A stretch of 29,980 nt of DNA, taken from positions 1 to 29,980 of the IMG/VR virus record IMGVR_UViG_3300009285_001487, one strand, 5' to 3'. The stretch's first letter is position 1. Each line of letters begins with the position of its first letter. Positions 5,683 to 14,163 of this stretch are shown here, in pieces. This stretch comes from a virus. A program made the position numbers and the translations under genes. The notes below the pieces were generated by a model. That model had not been told where the DNA came from. It saw only the letters and a list, made by a program, of their open reading frames with translations, and searched no databases.

Positions 5683-6990
5683 ATGCAAATTGACTTTGAA
5701 ACAGAAAATTTCCCAGCACAACAGACAATCTTTGATTCAAAAGCCCGTTATAAAATTGTTGTAAAGGGTAGACGTTTTGGTTTAACCAAAGGTGCAGCCA
5801 ACGATTTTATAAATGAAGCTCTTGAGGATAAGTATAAAGCGGGTTTGTGGGTTGATACTGTAAACGCAAACATTGAAAAGTACGTAGAAAGATATTTTAT
5901 ACCGCACCTTAAAAAGTTGCCAAAAACCGTTTGGCGTTGGAGAAAACAGGCCAAAATACTTGATATTAAAAATTCGTACATCGACTTTAGGTCAGCAGAT
6001 AGACCAGAGAATATTGAAGGTTTTGGCTACGATAAGTTGTTTATAAATGAAGCTGGTATCGTTCTGAAAGACGAGTACCTTTGGGACAATGCCATAAAAC
6101 CAATGCTTTGGGATTATCAACCAAGGTGTGTAATTGGCGGTACGCCCAAAGGGATGGGAATATTTAACAAGTTGGCAGAATACGGGAAAGATAAAGATAA
6201 ACCTGAATACGAGTATTTTCACTTTACTAGCTATGATAATCCATATCTTCAACTAGATTTACTTAGAGAAGAAGTAAAAAATATGCCGGAGCGGGTAGTC
6301 AGGCAAGAGGTATATGCTGAGTTTCTGGAAGACACGGGGGTGGTATTTAGGAACGTAAGTGCAATAGCAGACGCTTTACCTGAAAAGCCACTTGATGAAC
6401 ACACCTATGTAATTGGGTGTGATTTAGCCAAAGTTACAGATTTTACAGTAATCAGCGTTTACGACAGAAGTAATAACAAACAGGTTTATCAAGATAGGTT
6501 TAATAAATTGGAATGGCCCTTTCAAAAAGCGAAGATTAAGTCTGTATCAGATCATTATAACCGAGCTTTGGTAATGTTAGACGCAACAGGACTTGGAGAT
6601 CCAATCGCAGACGATCTAACAAGGGCAGGAGTACCAATTGAGCCTATCAAATTAACAAACGAAACAAAGAAACAAATTGTTGAAAAACTGGCAATCTTTA
6701 TTGAACAACGGCACATTCACATGCTAAATATTGAGGACACGATTAAAGAGTTTAATAATTTTACTTATGATATAAGTGCATCAGGTAGAGTAATGTATCA
6801 ATCCCCACAAGGTTTCAATGACGATATTGTGATTAGTCACGCACTCGCAGTATGGTCATTGAACCCCTTGTACAAGGCGACTCATGAGAAGCCAAAGACA
6901 CCTTTACAAGAGGCTTACGAAGAACAAAAAATATTATATGAGGAAACAGACCAAAACCTCGCCGAACTCGACGAGTGGAACGAAAGCTGA
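5683..6990 (+). CDS. terL: Terminase large subunit
   Basis: 435 residues with an ATPase domain and an RNase H-like nuclease domain. The ATP-site segment is KGRRFGLTKGAA (about residues 27-38), a known terminase variant that departs from the classic GxxxxGK[ST]. The Walker B-like strand is KLFINEAG. The nuclease acidic residues are seen in IGCDLAKVTDF, MLDATGLGDP and FNDDIVISHALAVW. The enzyme pumps DNA into the capsid through the portal and cuts concatemers. It directly follows the small subunit and its 3' end overlaps the next gene by about 53 bases. Confidence 0.95.
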   Translation: MQIDFETENFPAQQTIFDSKARYKIVVKGRRFGLTKGAANDFINEALEDKYKAGLWVDTVNANIEKYVERYFIPHLKKLPKTVWRWRKQAKILDIKNSYIDFRSADRPENIEGFGYDKLFINEAGIVLKDEYLWDNAIKPMLWDYQPRCVIGGTPKGMGIFNKLAEYGKDKDKPEYEYFHFTSYDNPYLQLDLLREEVKNMPERVVRQEVYAEFLEDTGVVFRNVSAIADALPEKPLDEHTYVIGCDLAKVTDFTVISVYDRSNNKQVYQDRFNKLEWPFQKAKIKSVSDHYNRALVMLDATGLGDPIADDLTRAGVPIEPIKLTNETKKQIVEKLAIFIEQRHIHMLNIEDTIKEFNNFTYDISASGRVMYQSPQGFNDDIVISHALAVWSLNPLYKATHEKPKTPLQEAYEEQKILYEETDQNLAELDEWNES

Positions 6991-7474
6991 ATTAAGAAGC
7001 GCATACCAGGATGGCAGATGCGTATTTTGTGGTGGCCACGAATGTGATGACAAAAACCCCTGCAAGTGGCGTAAAGAAATGGGAGACGGACTGGGGGAGG
7101 ATTCGCTACTTAAAGCACTAGAACATGTAGAAGATATTATGGACAGAATAGGAATACCCCATATGCTTTTGGGTGATGTTGCTGAGAAAGTACACAAAGA
7201 CGCATCACTCGCCGGCATCAAAAAGATTGAAGTAGGAATACAGGAGAAGTATCTGATACCAGAGATGATTAGCTCTCTAAAGACGCTTGTGGGAGACATC
7301 AAAACACCCTATGGGTATGGGTACAATTTTGACAAAATCCCAGTTGAGATTAGAATTATAAGAAGACACTATCACTTTTTTGAACACCCAGAGTTGGTAA
7401 TTTACAAAATGCAGGATTACTGGCTACCTAACTCAATGGAAAGTTACCTGAAAGCGAGGTGGATAATAAGATGA
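6938..7474 (+). CDS. Hypothetical protein with zinc knuckle, between terminase and portal
   Basis: 178 residues if it starts at the ATG at 6938, inside the end of the terminase gene. The N-terminus is polar, then CVFCGGHECDDKNPC (near residues 28-42) forms a probable zinc knuckle. The rest includes an IPHMLLGDVAEKVHKDAS segment and a PVEIRIIRRHYHFFEHP strand-helix region. That arrangement faintly recalls nucleotidyltransferase-fold proteins, but I see no clear catalytic pair and do not claim it. The stop overlaps the next ATG (7471-7474). Its position in the head operon suggests a role in packaging or head assembly, or a carried accessory enzyme. Confidence 0.6.
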   Translation: MRKQTKTSPNSTSGTKAELRSAYQDGRCVFCGGHECDDKNPCKWRKEMGDGLGEDSLLKALEHVEDIMDRIGIPHMLLGDVAEKVHKDASLAGIKKIEVGIQEKYLIPEMISSLKTLVGDIKTPYGYGYNFDKIPVEIRIIRRHYHFFEHPELVIYKMQDYWLPNSMESYLKARWIIR

Positions 7475-7716
7475 TTATTTTGACTTTGGTTATTGTTGCT
7501 CTGGTTGCTTTAATTGGTTGGCAAGAGTGGAATAACCGCAAGGAAAGAGCCAAGTTATTAAACGCTATTCTTGGAAAGAATGTTCAAGAGATCGCCAGTT
7601 TAGATTTAGCAGATAAGACCGTAATCAAGGCAAATACCGACAAACCTGAAATTACACCTCTTGAAAATATGTCCGAGGAAGACTTTGGTAAGGTTATAAA
7701 GACACAAAATGGCTGA
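7471..7716 (+). CDS. Small single-pass membrane protein
   Basis: 81 residues from the ATG at 7471 (ATGA overlap, AGGTGG upstream); a GTG at 7459 would add four residues. One hydrophobic helix (residues 2-18, IILTLVIVALVALIGW) is followed by a basic EWNNRKERAK stretch and a soluble acidic tail. Single-pass proteins of this layout often sit between terminase and portal genes; their function is unknown. It overlaps the portal start by 8 bases. Confidence 0.7.
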   Translation: MIILTLVIVALVALIGWQEWNNRKERAKLLNAILGKNVQEIASLDLADKTVIKANTDKPEITPLENMSEEDFGKVIKTQNG

Positions 7717-9910
7717 TAGATTAAGAGATTATCAAACAAGCAATATATCCTCTGCCTCCATAGGTCAGGCGGTTGATGAGATTATGACTTCAGCTACCTC
7801 ACAACGCAAAACCTTTGAACGCAGGTGGTATGATAACAACTTCTTTGATGACGGCTTTCACTTCAGATATCTTAGTAGAACCCAAAACAAGATAGTTGAT
7901 TTAACAGAACGGCAAAACATGTGGGCACCTATTAGGGCCATACCCAAAGCATCACGTCAGATTAGGGGTGTTGCTAACTTACTTGTATCGAGAGACTTCA
8001 CCCCAACCGTGTATCCGGAACGTATATCCAAGTATCAATACCCCCCCCAACAGGTTCAAGACCCCGAAACAGGAGAGACGGTTAATCAAGAAAACCCCGA
8101 ATATAAACTTGCATTAGATGAAGCTAAAAGGATTGCCAAATCAAGCGGTCACTGGCTGGAAGAAGAGATGCGGGACAAAGACATTCCAGAACTCATAGCC
8201 TATATGGTTATCCTTGCAGCCAAACATTCAGTATCTTACTTGAAGATATGGCCAGATGCAGTTGAAGAAAAGATTAAGGTTGCAGTTAGGGATGCGTTTG
8301 ATATCTACCTGGCCGGTAACGTTAATGAGACAGAAGACTCACCTTACCTAATTGATGCAGTCCCCAAGTTTATAAGTGAGATTAAAGCTAATGAAGAGTT
8401 TGACGAAGAACAACTGGCAAAGATAAACCCTGACAATAAACAAGCCTCAAGCGAAATCAAGAACGCTTACATGACTTCAAAGTATGGCAGAGAGAATAAC
8501 TCTGACAGCAACGCCACGTTAATTCAAAAGGAGTCATTTTTGCAAGAATATATAGATGATGAAATAGTTGAAAGATTAAAGATTCAGTATGGAAAGTATC
8601 AAGACAAAGACTCTGAGGAAGTATTAACTAAAAAGAAAAAAGGGGACAGGGTTATAAGACATTCATTCACAGCAGGGAATATTGGACTCTATGACCGCTA
8701 TACATCGCTTCCTTCTTATCCTTATGCAGACTTCAGGTTTGAACCAGGTCCTATCTATCAAGTGCCTCTCATTGAACGATTCATTCCAGCCAACAAATCC
8801 CTCGACATGCTTATCAGTAGAGGCGAAAGGATAGCTCACACAATGGTTGTGGGAACTTGGTTGAAGAGCAAGGGACAGTCATTCAATATTACCAACCAAG
8901 CCGGAGGGCAGGTAATCGAGTATGAAGGTGTACCCCCGACACAAGGTCAAATGGCCAATATACCAACATTCTTCTTTGAGTTAATTGGCTTTATGCAAGC
9001 CTTAATAGAAGAGCAGGGTGTATCAACCTCAACGCTTGGTAAACTTCCTTCAGGAGTAAAAGCCAATGCAGCCATCGAGAGTCTTAAAGAGAGTGAATAT
9101 GCCAACTTAGTCATAGCCGACAGACGCTTAAAGCAGACAGTTAAAAAGATTGCCCAAAAGTTCCTAGATATAGCCGATGATTACTTCACCTCACCCAAGA
9201 CGGTTTACTACCTGGAGAAAGGCGAGCCACAGTATTATGACGTTATCGGAGCCAGTGCATTAAAGAAACGACAGGAAGTTGGTGTTGAAACTCCCAAAGA
9301 TGTCGTGCCTCTTAAAAAGGATTATAAAGTTGAAATTGAAATTTCAACAACGCCAGCCTATACACGCCAGGGACAAAGAGAAGTATTAAACGGACTTATG
9401 GACAAAATGATTCAGTTGGCAACAGGAGGTCTTATTCCTCCCGAAGCCATTAAAGCAGTGGTTCAACAGTTCCTAGACACTTACCAGTTCGGAGCAACAA
9501 GTGAGATAATGGATGCGATAGAAGACTTTGGACAAACGGGTAATATGGAACAAAATCAGATAGAAGCAATCAAAGTAGCCCTAATGGAAGTATTCAAAGA
9601 CCTTAAAGGAAGTGAAATGTTCCCAGATCAAAAGACCAGGATAGACGAGAATAAGGTGGCCGCGCTTGAAGTAATGAAAGACACGGGTGGGGGTAAACCT
9701 GCGCAACAAGAGGAAAAAGGCCCAAGTAAATCCATATCATTCAAAGACTTACCAGCAGAAGGCAAAGTACAACTGGCTGCACAGGCTGATATTGAGTTAT
9801 CACCAGAACAAATAAAAGCTCAGGAAGAAGAAACACAGAAGGTTGCGATGGCTAATGCCAAAGCCAAAGTAGTAGTAAAACCAAATGCCACTAATAAAAA
9901 GCAAAAGTAA
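7709..9910 (+). CDS. Portal protein
   Basis: 733 residues, a large portal that would form the dodecameric DNA gate at one capsid vertex. The order (terminase, small genes, portal, scaffold, capsid) and the content fit: residues near 60-75 carry LTERQNMWAPIRAIPKASRQ, a clip/wing region follows, then a long mixed stretch, and VSTSTLGKLPSGVKANAAIE around 441-460 resembles the segment of podovirus-type portals before the crown. The C-terminal 80 residues are helical, charged and rich in Gln/Lys/Ala, as in crown or barrel tails. No frameshift is seen. Confidence 0.85.
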   Translation: MADRLRDYQTSNISSASIGQAVDEIMTSATSQRKTFERRWYDNNFFDDGFHFRYLSRTQNKIVDLTERQNMWAPIRAIPKASRQIRGVANLLVSRDFTPTVYPERISKYQYPPQQVQDPETGETVNQENPEYKLALDEAKRIAKSSGHWLEEEMRDKDIPELIAYMVILAAKHSVSYLKIWPDAVEEKIKVAVRDAFDIYLAGNVNETEDSPYLIDAVPKFISEIKANEEFDEEQLAKINPDNKQASSEIKNAYMTSKYGRENNSDSNATLIQKESFLQEYIDDEIVERLKIQYGKYQDKDSEEVLTKKKKGDRVIRHSFTAGNIGLYDRYTSLPSYPYADFRFEPGPIYQVPLIERFIPANKSLDMLISRGERIAHTMVVGTWLKSKGQSFNITNQAGGQVIEYEGVPPTQGQMANIPTFFFELIGFMQALIEEQGVSTSTLGKLPSGVKANAAIESLKESEYANLVIADRRLKQTVKKIAQKFLDIADDYFTSPKTVYYLEKGEPQYYDVIGASALKKRQEVGVETPKDVVPLKKDYKVEIEISTTPAYTRQGQREVLNGLMDKMIQLATGGLIPPEAIKAVVQQFLDTYQFGATSEIMDAIEDFGQTGNMEQNQIEAIKVALMEVFKDLKGSEMFPDQKTRIDENKVAALEVMKDTGGGKPAQQEEKGPSKSISFKDLPAEGKVQLAAQADIELSPEQIKAQEEETQKVAMANAKAKVVVKPNATNKKQK

Positions 9911-9981
9911 AGTAAAAGATTTAAATTTCAGTAAGAGAGCAACTTTGCATTCTCAGGCGAGAAGTTGATGGATCGTTAATT
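9911..9981. other. Gap after the portal gene
   Basis: No gene seen. A small imperfect hairpin with CAAC/GTTG and TTCTC/GAGAA stems lies at 9940-9967; it has no T-tract and is not a convincing terminator. Confidence 0.4.
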
Positions 9982-10010
9982 TTGACAGAAATTTAAATCC
10001 GTAGTATTTT
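9982..10010 (+). promoter_or_regulatory. Promoter of leader copy B (scaffold/capsid operon)
   Basis: TTGACA (9982-9987), 17 bp, TATTTT (10005-10010). The flank AATTTTGACAGAA is shared with copy C. The predicted transcript starts at the base of leader hairpin 1. Confidence 0.75.
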
Positions 10011-10016
10011 AAATCA

Positions 10017-10078
10017 GTAGCATATATAGCTACCAAGTAGGTGAATTAGAAGACCGACACGAAAATCGGTCTTTTTTT
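10017..10078 (+). ncRNA. Structured leader RNA, copy B
   Basis: Hairpin 1 is GTAGC / GCTAC (10017-10021, 10029-10033) with loop ATATATA. After 9 bases comes GAATTAGAAG (10043-10052), then hairpin 2 with a T-tract. Length and spacing match copies A and C, and the stem differs from both by paired changes, which supports a real RNA structure. The scaffold gene begins 57 bases later with its own ribosome site. Confidence 0.75.
10052..10078 (+). terminator. Rho-independent terminator in leader copy B
   Basis: GACCGA / TCGGTC stem (10052-10057, 10066-10071) followed by seven T. It lies only about 40 bases after its own promoter and upstream of the scaffold and capsid genes, so it implies attenuation or antitermination; it also ends upstream transcription. 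Confidence 0.8.
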
Positions 10079-10135
10079 ATTGGCCGAAAGACTGGCTCCA
10101 CTCTAAAGTTGGGGCAGGAAGGGAGGTGAAAAATA

Positions 10136-10876
10136 ATGACAGACGATTTCTTTAAAAAAGAAGACAAAAAAGAAGATATTAAAGAAGAGGAAAAAGAGGA
10201 ATCAACCGAACCTGAAAAGATTAAATTAGGTGAGGAAGAATACTCTCAAGACGAGCTAAATGATTTGGTTGGTTTAGGCAAGATTGCCAAAGAAGCAGAG
10301 GAAAAATACAACGTCAAAGTAGAAGGTATTTGGCCGAAGTTTCAACAGACAATCAACGAGAATGTAGAGTTCAGAAAGGCTCAAGAGGAAGAAGAAAAGG
10401 CCAAAGCAGAAGATACAAAGGCCAAGGAAGACGAAGAGATAACCAAGAAAGCCGCTGAAGGTGAAGAACTGACAGAGGAAGAACAACTCGCACTCGCCGC
10501 AACCAAACTAAAAGGTATGGGTTTTGTAAGCAAAGACGAGATTGACAAGACGGTTAATGCAATCTTAGAGGGCAGGGATCTTTTAGGTCAGACTAAAAAC
10601 TTTATCGCAGAGCAGGAAACTGCGGGTAATCCGAAGGTAAGTGCCGAGGATTTACTTACATTTATGAGTGATAAGGGCATAAAAGACCCCCAAATAGCTT
10701 ACAAGATAAAGTTTGAAGCAGAATTGGATCAAATCAAAGAGGACAAACTTAAAGGTATCAAGAAGGATACTTTTGTAACGGAAGAAAAAGGCGGGGGAAT
10801 TAAACTCCCAGAGACAAAACCGATTACAAGAGCAAATCTAACCGAAGCTTTAAGTGACGCTTTAAACAGAGAATAA
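10136..10876 (+). CDS. Capsid scaffolding protein
   Basis: 246 residues, very rich in Glu and Lys, with long predicted helices, few hydrophobics and a lysine/arginine-containing C-terminal helix (TRANLTEALSDALNRE). It lies directly before the major capsid gene. This is the usual look and place of a scaffolding protein that templates procapsid assembly and then leaves. A strong site, GGGAGGTG, precedes the ATG at 10136. No protease domain is seen, so scaffold release would not rely on this protein cutting itself. Confidence 0.8.
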   Translation: MTDDFFKKEDKKEDIKEEEKEESTEPEKIKLGEEEYSQDELNDLVGLGKIAKEAEEKYNVKVEGIWPKFQQTINENVEFRKAQEEEEKAKAEDTKAKEDEEITKKAAEGEELTEEEQLALAATKLKGMGFVSKDEIDKTVNAILEGRDLLGQTKNFIAEQETAGNPKVSAEDLLTFMSDKGIKDPQIAYKIKFEAELDQIKEDKLKGIKKDTFVTEEKGGGIKLPETKPITRANLTEALSDALNRE

Positions 10877-10925
10877 ATTTGGCTATTAGAACTTATCTAA
10901 TCAGTTTAGAAAGGAGAATAAATAT

Positions 10926-12188
10926 ATGGCTTTACAATTAAGTAATGTTGCAGCTGCTTTGAAAGAAGTGGTATTACCTTACATTAAAGACAACTTCCCC
11001 AAGGATAAAATCCTAGTGGATCAGATGAAGAGAAACGCCGGTGTTACGTTCATGAATGATGAATTTATCGCCCCCGTTTGGACTTCTCGACACGGCGGAG
11101 TTGCTAACCTAGCAGATGATGGTAATAGTGTTGTAACATCAAGTGGAAGAAGTACGTCTAGGGGAACAGTGTCAGTAAAAATTCCGACTGGTGCGTTCGA
11201 TATATCTAAATTGGTTATCGATGCGACCAAGACCGTGAAGGGTGCTGTTGAGAATATGCTCAACGCGCAAGCACAAACTCTTTCGACAGACTTCGGGCGA
11301 CACATCAACCGGCAGATGTATGGAGATAGTTACGGTGTCATAGCTCAGGCTAGAGAAACAGGGGGTTCCGCAGGTGCAGCTACCGCTGCAATAGAAAGTG
11401 TTGGAGCAGGAACAGGACCCGACGATGGCAGAGTTAAGGACATGTACGGGACTATCAACGGCGATATTGCTCCGGCTAAATACGTATTCCCAGGGCAAAT
11501 CCTTGGAGTAGGTACCGCCAGTGCAGCAGAAGGTACGGTCTCTTCAGTTACGGGAACCTCTATTGTCTTTACGGGCAATACGGCAATCGCAGCTAGTGAC
11601 TCTATCTATATCGACGATGGTTCGTTAGAAGGTGGGGGAACCTCAGAGTTTAATGGACTTAAGGATGCTCTCTCTTCTACAACCGGCACATCTACGTACG
11701 CTGGACTCGCAAGAAGTAATACAGGATGGACTCCTAGTTTTGGATCAGTCTCAGAGGCTTTGACATTATCTAGAATGGAAGACAGCTACCTCGCAGCTCG
11801 CGAGTATGCTCAATCCGGAGACACCTTTGTTATCATTGTGAATAAATCTTTGTTTAAAAAGTATGGTGACATACTTACCGCTATGCGTAGAACAGTCGAT
11901 AAGGCTGATCTACTCGGAGGTTTCAAGGGTTTGGAGTTCGCGGCAGGTGATGGCAACGTTGGTGTATTCCTTGATTATGATTGTCCGGACGGAGTCGTGT
12001 TCATTTTGGACATGGATTCATGGACATTGTGTCAAGTAAATGACATCAATTGGCTCGAAGACCCAAGTGGTGGAGGACTTTTGCGTTTGCAAAATACTCT
12101 TACCTACCAAGCAGTGTTACATTGGTTCGCAAACATGTTATGTTTGAGTCCAGCTGCTAACGGGCAGGAAACGAGAAAGACGGATTAA
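10926..12188 (+). CDS. Major capsid protein (HK97-fold type)
   Basis: 420 residues. The N-arm region (LKEVVLPYIKDNFPKDKIL), the TGAFDISKLVIDATK strand-helix and the long AVENMLNAQAQTLSTDFGRHINRQMYGD helix look like a phage HK97-type capsid protein. Residues near 188-238 (GQILGVGTASAAEGTVSS and on) read like an inserted small beta domain, perhaps a surface-exposed insertion. The ribosome site AAAGGAG lies 9 bases before the ATG at 10926. The C-terminus (TLTYQAVLHWFANMLC) matches the closing P-domain strands. It should be among the most strongly expressed genes here. Confidence 0.88.
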   Translation: MALQLSNVAAALKEVVLPYIKDNFPKDKILVDQMKRNAGVTFMNDEFIAPVWTSRHGGVANLADDGNSVVTSSGRSTSRGTVSVKIPTGAFDISKLVIDATKTVKGAVENMLNAQAQTLSTDFGRHINRQMYGDSYGVIAQARETGGSAGAATAAIESVGAGTGPDDGRVKDMYGTINGDIAPAKYVFPGQILGVGTASAAEGTVSSVTGTSIVFTGNTAIAASDSIYIDDGSLEGGGTSEFNGLKDALSSTTGTSTYAGLARSNTGWTPSFGSVSEALTLSRMEDSYLAAREYAQSGDTFVIIVNKSLFKKYGDILTAMRRTVDKADLLGGFKGLEFAAGDGNVGVFLDYDCPDGVVFILDMDSWTLCQVNDINWLEDPSGGGLLRLQNTLTYQAVLHWFANMLCLSPAANGQETRKTD

Positions 12189-12195
12189 CGGTGTT

Positions 12196-12268
12196 GGTCG
12201 GCCTGGCATCGATGAGAGGCTAGAGCAGAATAAATAAATAAATTTCTGCCGAATCCTTAAACTAGGCC
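12196..12268 (+). promoter_or_regulatory. Structured intercistronic region after the capsid gene
   Basis: A hairpin GCAGAA / TTCTGC (12225-12230, 12244-12249) with an AT-only 13-base loop lies within an outer pairing of GG-CTAG with CTAG-g-CC. It has no T-tract, so it is more likely an mRNA-stabilising or partial-termination structure than a full terminator. Confidence 0.45.
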
Positions 12269-12274
12269 GAAACG

Positions 12275-12673
12275 ATGGAGAAAGGGATCACCAAGTTCGA
12301 CTCTTGGCCCCATCGCATGAAAGTAGCCCGACAAGACTGGAAGTTTGTTAAAGTTGAGCCCGACCCCGACTTTAACCCGCAACACAATAGGCGGGTGATA
12401 GACGAGGTAATACGGGAGAGTGAGATGTTGGGCAGGCAAAGGAAGCGCGAGTTTGCGGAAGGAATGGGTGAGAGAGCCTCCGCGCTGGCAACTTTCATCT
12501 CATCTGTAAACTTAGGTGGTAAAAGTGAGGCGGCAGAGAAATACTTTGGAAAGAAGTTTCTCAAACACTTAAAAGGAGACGACAAAATAGCCGAAAGGCA
12601 GTCCAAAGACGGTCTAACTGTTATTAACAGTAGGGGTAAGGTTGTTAGACGACCTTATGAAGTTACAGTTTGA
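12275..12673 (+). CDS. Hypothetical head-region protein
   Basis: 132 residues, basic and helical, starting MEKGITKFDSWPHRMKVARQ. I recognise no domain. It contains DPDFNPQHNRRVIDEV, a helix with paired basic residues, and a C-terminal strand region ending GKVVRRPYEVTV. No Shine-Dalgarno is evident before 12275, and the start follows a structured gap, so expression may be lower than that of the capsid gene. Its place between the capsid and a decoration-like gene suggests a head protein or an assembly factor. Confidence 0.6.
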   Translation: MEKGITKFDSWPHRMKVARQDWKFVKVEPDPDFNPQHNRRVIDEVIRESEMLGRQRKREFAEGMGERASALATFISSVNLGGKSEAAEKYFGKKFLKHLKGDDKIAERQSKDGLTVINSRGKVVRRPYEVTV

Positions 12674-12753
12674 AATTTAAAGCGTTGCGTAGAGTTGCTA
12701 GCATTGACTCGGCAACATGATCAATTGAAATGCGTTAGGGGGAGGTGAATATT

Positions 12754-13431
12754 ATGTCATTAAAAAGAACAATACCAGGATTAAGATTTGATTTGAGTTC
12801 CAATGCAGTTACACCTGATGAGCAAGATGCTTACACGGTGTATACAATCGTGAGCCCAAACAGGACGCAAACTTATTTGGGTACTGCACCTCCTACAGGG
12901 ACATCGCTTCCACAGGCAATAGTTTTTGATAATATCCTTTTGGATTATCCGAGAAACCTTGAGGTGGTCCATTTGGGTACACACGCTGCTATGAATGGCA
13001 CATTCGTTATAAACGGATATGACCAGTTCGGCAAGGCCATTACTGAAAACTTTGCAATAGCAAATGCAGCTAATGGTGGAACGACAGTAGGAACTAAAGT
13101 TTTTTCTTCAGTGAGAAGTGGAACTTTTACACCAGGCACAGCAGTTGGACTCGGTACCTCTAAAGTCGGCGTAGGGACATCCGGAACAACTTGTTTGTTC
13201 GGACTTCCTTGCAAGATAGGAGGAACCAACGACGTGAAGATATTAAACTTCACAGCAGGAACTGGGGCAGTAGCGATTAACGGTGGAACGATTGGCGCAT
13301 TTGTTGATACAGGTGTGCATGCAATTAAGTCTCCGTTTGATTTGGCTGGTACATCCTCAATTCAAGTTTGGGTTAAATCAACCTACAACAATGAAGAGGC
13401 TGTTCAGGCAAATATGAGTTTACAGGTATAA
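12754..13431 (+). CDS. Putative capsid decoration or head structural protein
   Basis: 225 residues from the ATG at 12754, with GGGGGAGGTG just upstream; a GTG at 12745 lies within that site and is less likely. The protein is rich in Gly, Thr and Val with many short predicted strands and almost no helix, as in beta-rich decoration or vertex proteins. The segment NLEVVHLGTHAAMNGTFVINGYDQ... reads as a beta-sandwich core. The strong ribosome site suggests high copy number. The function is inferred from composition and place only. Confidence 0.6.
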   Translation: MSLKRTIPGLRFDLSSNAVTPDEQDAYTVYTIVSPNRTQTYLGTAPPTGTSLPQAIVFDNILLDYPRNLEVVHLGTHAAMNGTFVINGYDQFGKAITENFAIANAANGGTTVGTKVFSSVRSGTFTPGTAVGLGTSKVGVGTSGTTCLFGLPCKIGGTNDVKILNFTAGTGAVAINGGTIGAFVDTGVHAIKSPFDLAGTSSIQVWVKSTYNNEEAVQANMSLQV

Positions 13432-13439
13432 TTTAGGTA

Positions 13440-13469
13440 TTGATTTACCTATTTTAGTTGGGATATAAT
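13440..13469 (+). promoter_or_regulatory. Possible promoter overlapping the first methyltransferase start
   Basis: TTGATT (13440-13445), 18 bp, TATAAT (13464-13469). The -10 overlaps the ATG at 13468, so transcripts from it could not use that start. A 9-bp inverted repeat, GTAGGCAGT / ACTGCCTAC (13471-13479, 13495-13503), follows directly. Confidence 0.45.
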
Positions 13470-14163
13470 GGTAGGCAGTAAGGGTTGGGCATTAACTGCC
13501 TACCTACCCAACATGAACGGTATTTTTTTTGAGGGATCGATAGAAGAGAATTTTATCGGTCATATAATGAAGGAGGTGTATGTTGAAAACGTATATGCTC
13601 CTTTTTTAGTGGGCAAATCTAATTTAACGATACTCGATGTGGGGGCAAATATTGGTCTAACATCACAATATTTTTCACAGTTTGCTTCTAAGGTCTATTC
13701 CCTTGAACCTTCAACGGAACACTTTAAATGTTTAAAACACATGCTTGAATTTAACAAGATTACAAACGTAGTACCTATTCAAAAAGCGCTATTCATGAAG
13801 AACGGCAAACTACCCTTTGGCGGTCCTGCAAACAATAAAACAATGCGCAGTTTACACATGTCTACCTGGAGAGACGGCAAGCCGGAGGAAGAAGTTGAAG
13901 CAATAACACTAGACACTTTATTTGAAGAAAACAAAATAGAACACGTTGACCTTATGAAACTTGACGTAGAAGGAAGCGAGGTTGAGATTATATCCTCAGA
14001 GGGATTCAGGAAGGTGGCCGACAAAATTGATAGAATAATTATGGAGAATCACGCATGGAACGGCAGAAACCCCGAACAAGTAAGAGGGGTCTTGGACATG
14101 AGAGGATTTGATGTAGAAACCCTACCCACAGATGCAAGCATACTTGTCGCCACAAAAAAATGA
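13468..14163 (+). CDS. FkbM-family methyltransferase 1
   Basis: 231 residues from 13468; the ATG at 13513 is an alternative (216 residues) if the promoter at 13440 is used. The SAM-binding motif is ILDVGANIGLT, followed by the acidic VYSLEPS strand and the family motif LMKLDVEGSEVEI. FkbM-type enzymes methylate hydroxyls of sugars or small molecules. It is followed by a second FkbM-like gene and lies in a module with two glycosyltransferases, so O-methylation of a phage-made glycan is likely. The stop overlaps the next start by ATGA. Confidence 0.85.
   Translation: MVGSKGWALTAYLPNMNGIFFEGSIEENFIGHIMKEVYVENVYAPFLVGKSNLTILDVGANIGLTSQYFSQFASKVYSLEPSTEHFKCLKHMLEFNKITNVVPIQKALFMKNGKLPFGGPANNKTMRSLHMSTWRDGKPEEEVEAITLDTLFEENKIEHVDLMKLDVEGSEVEIISSEGFRKVADKIDRIIMENHAWNGRNPEQVRGVLDMRGFDVETLPTDASILVATKK

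Noticed and set aside
12674-12753. Promoter before the decoration-like gene (TTGACT near 12703)
   Set aside because: No acceptable -10 lies 16-18 bases downstream, and read-through from the capsid operon is sufficient.
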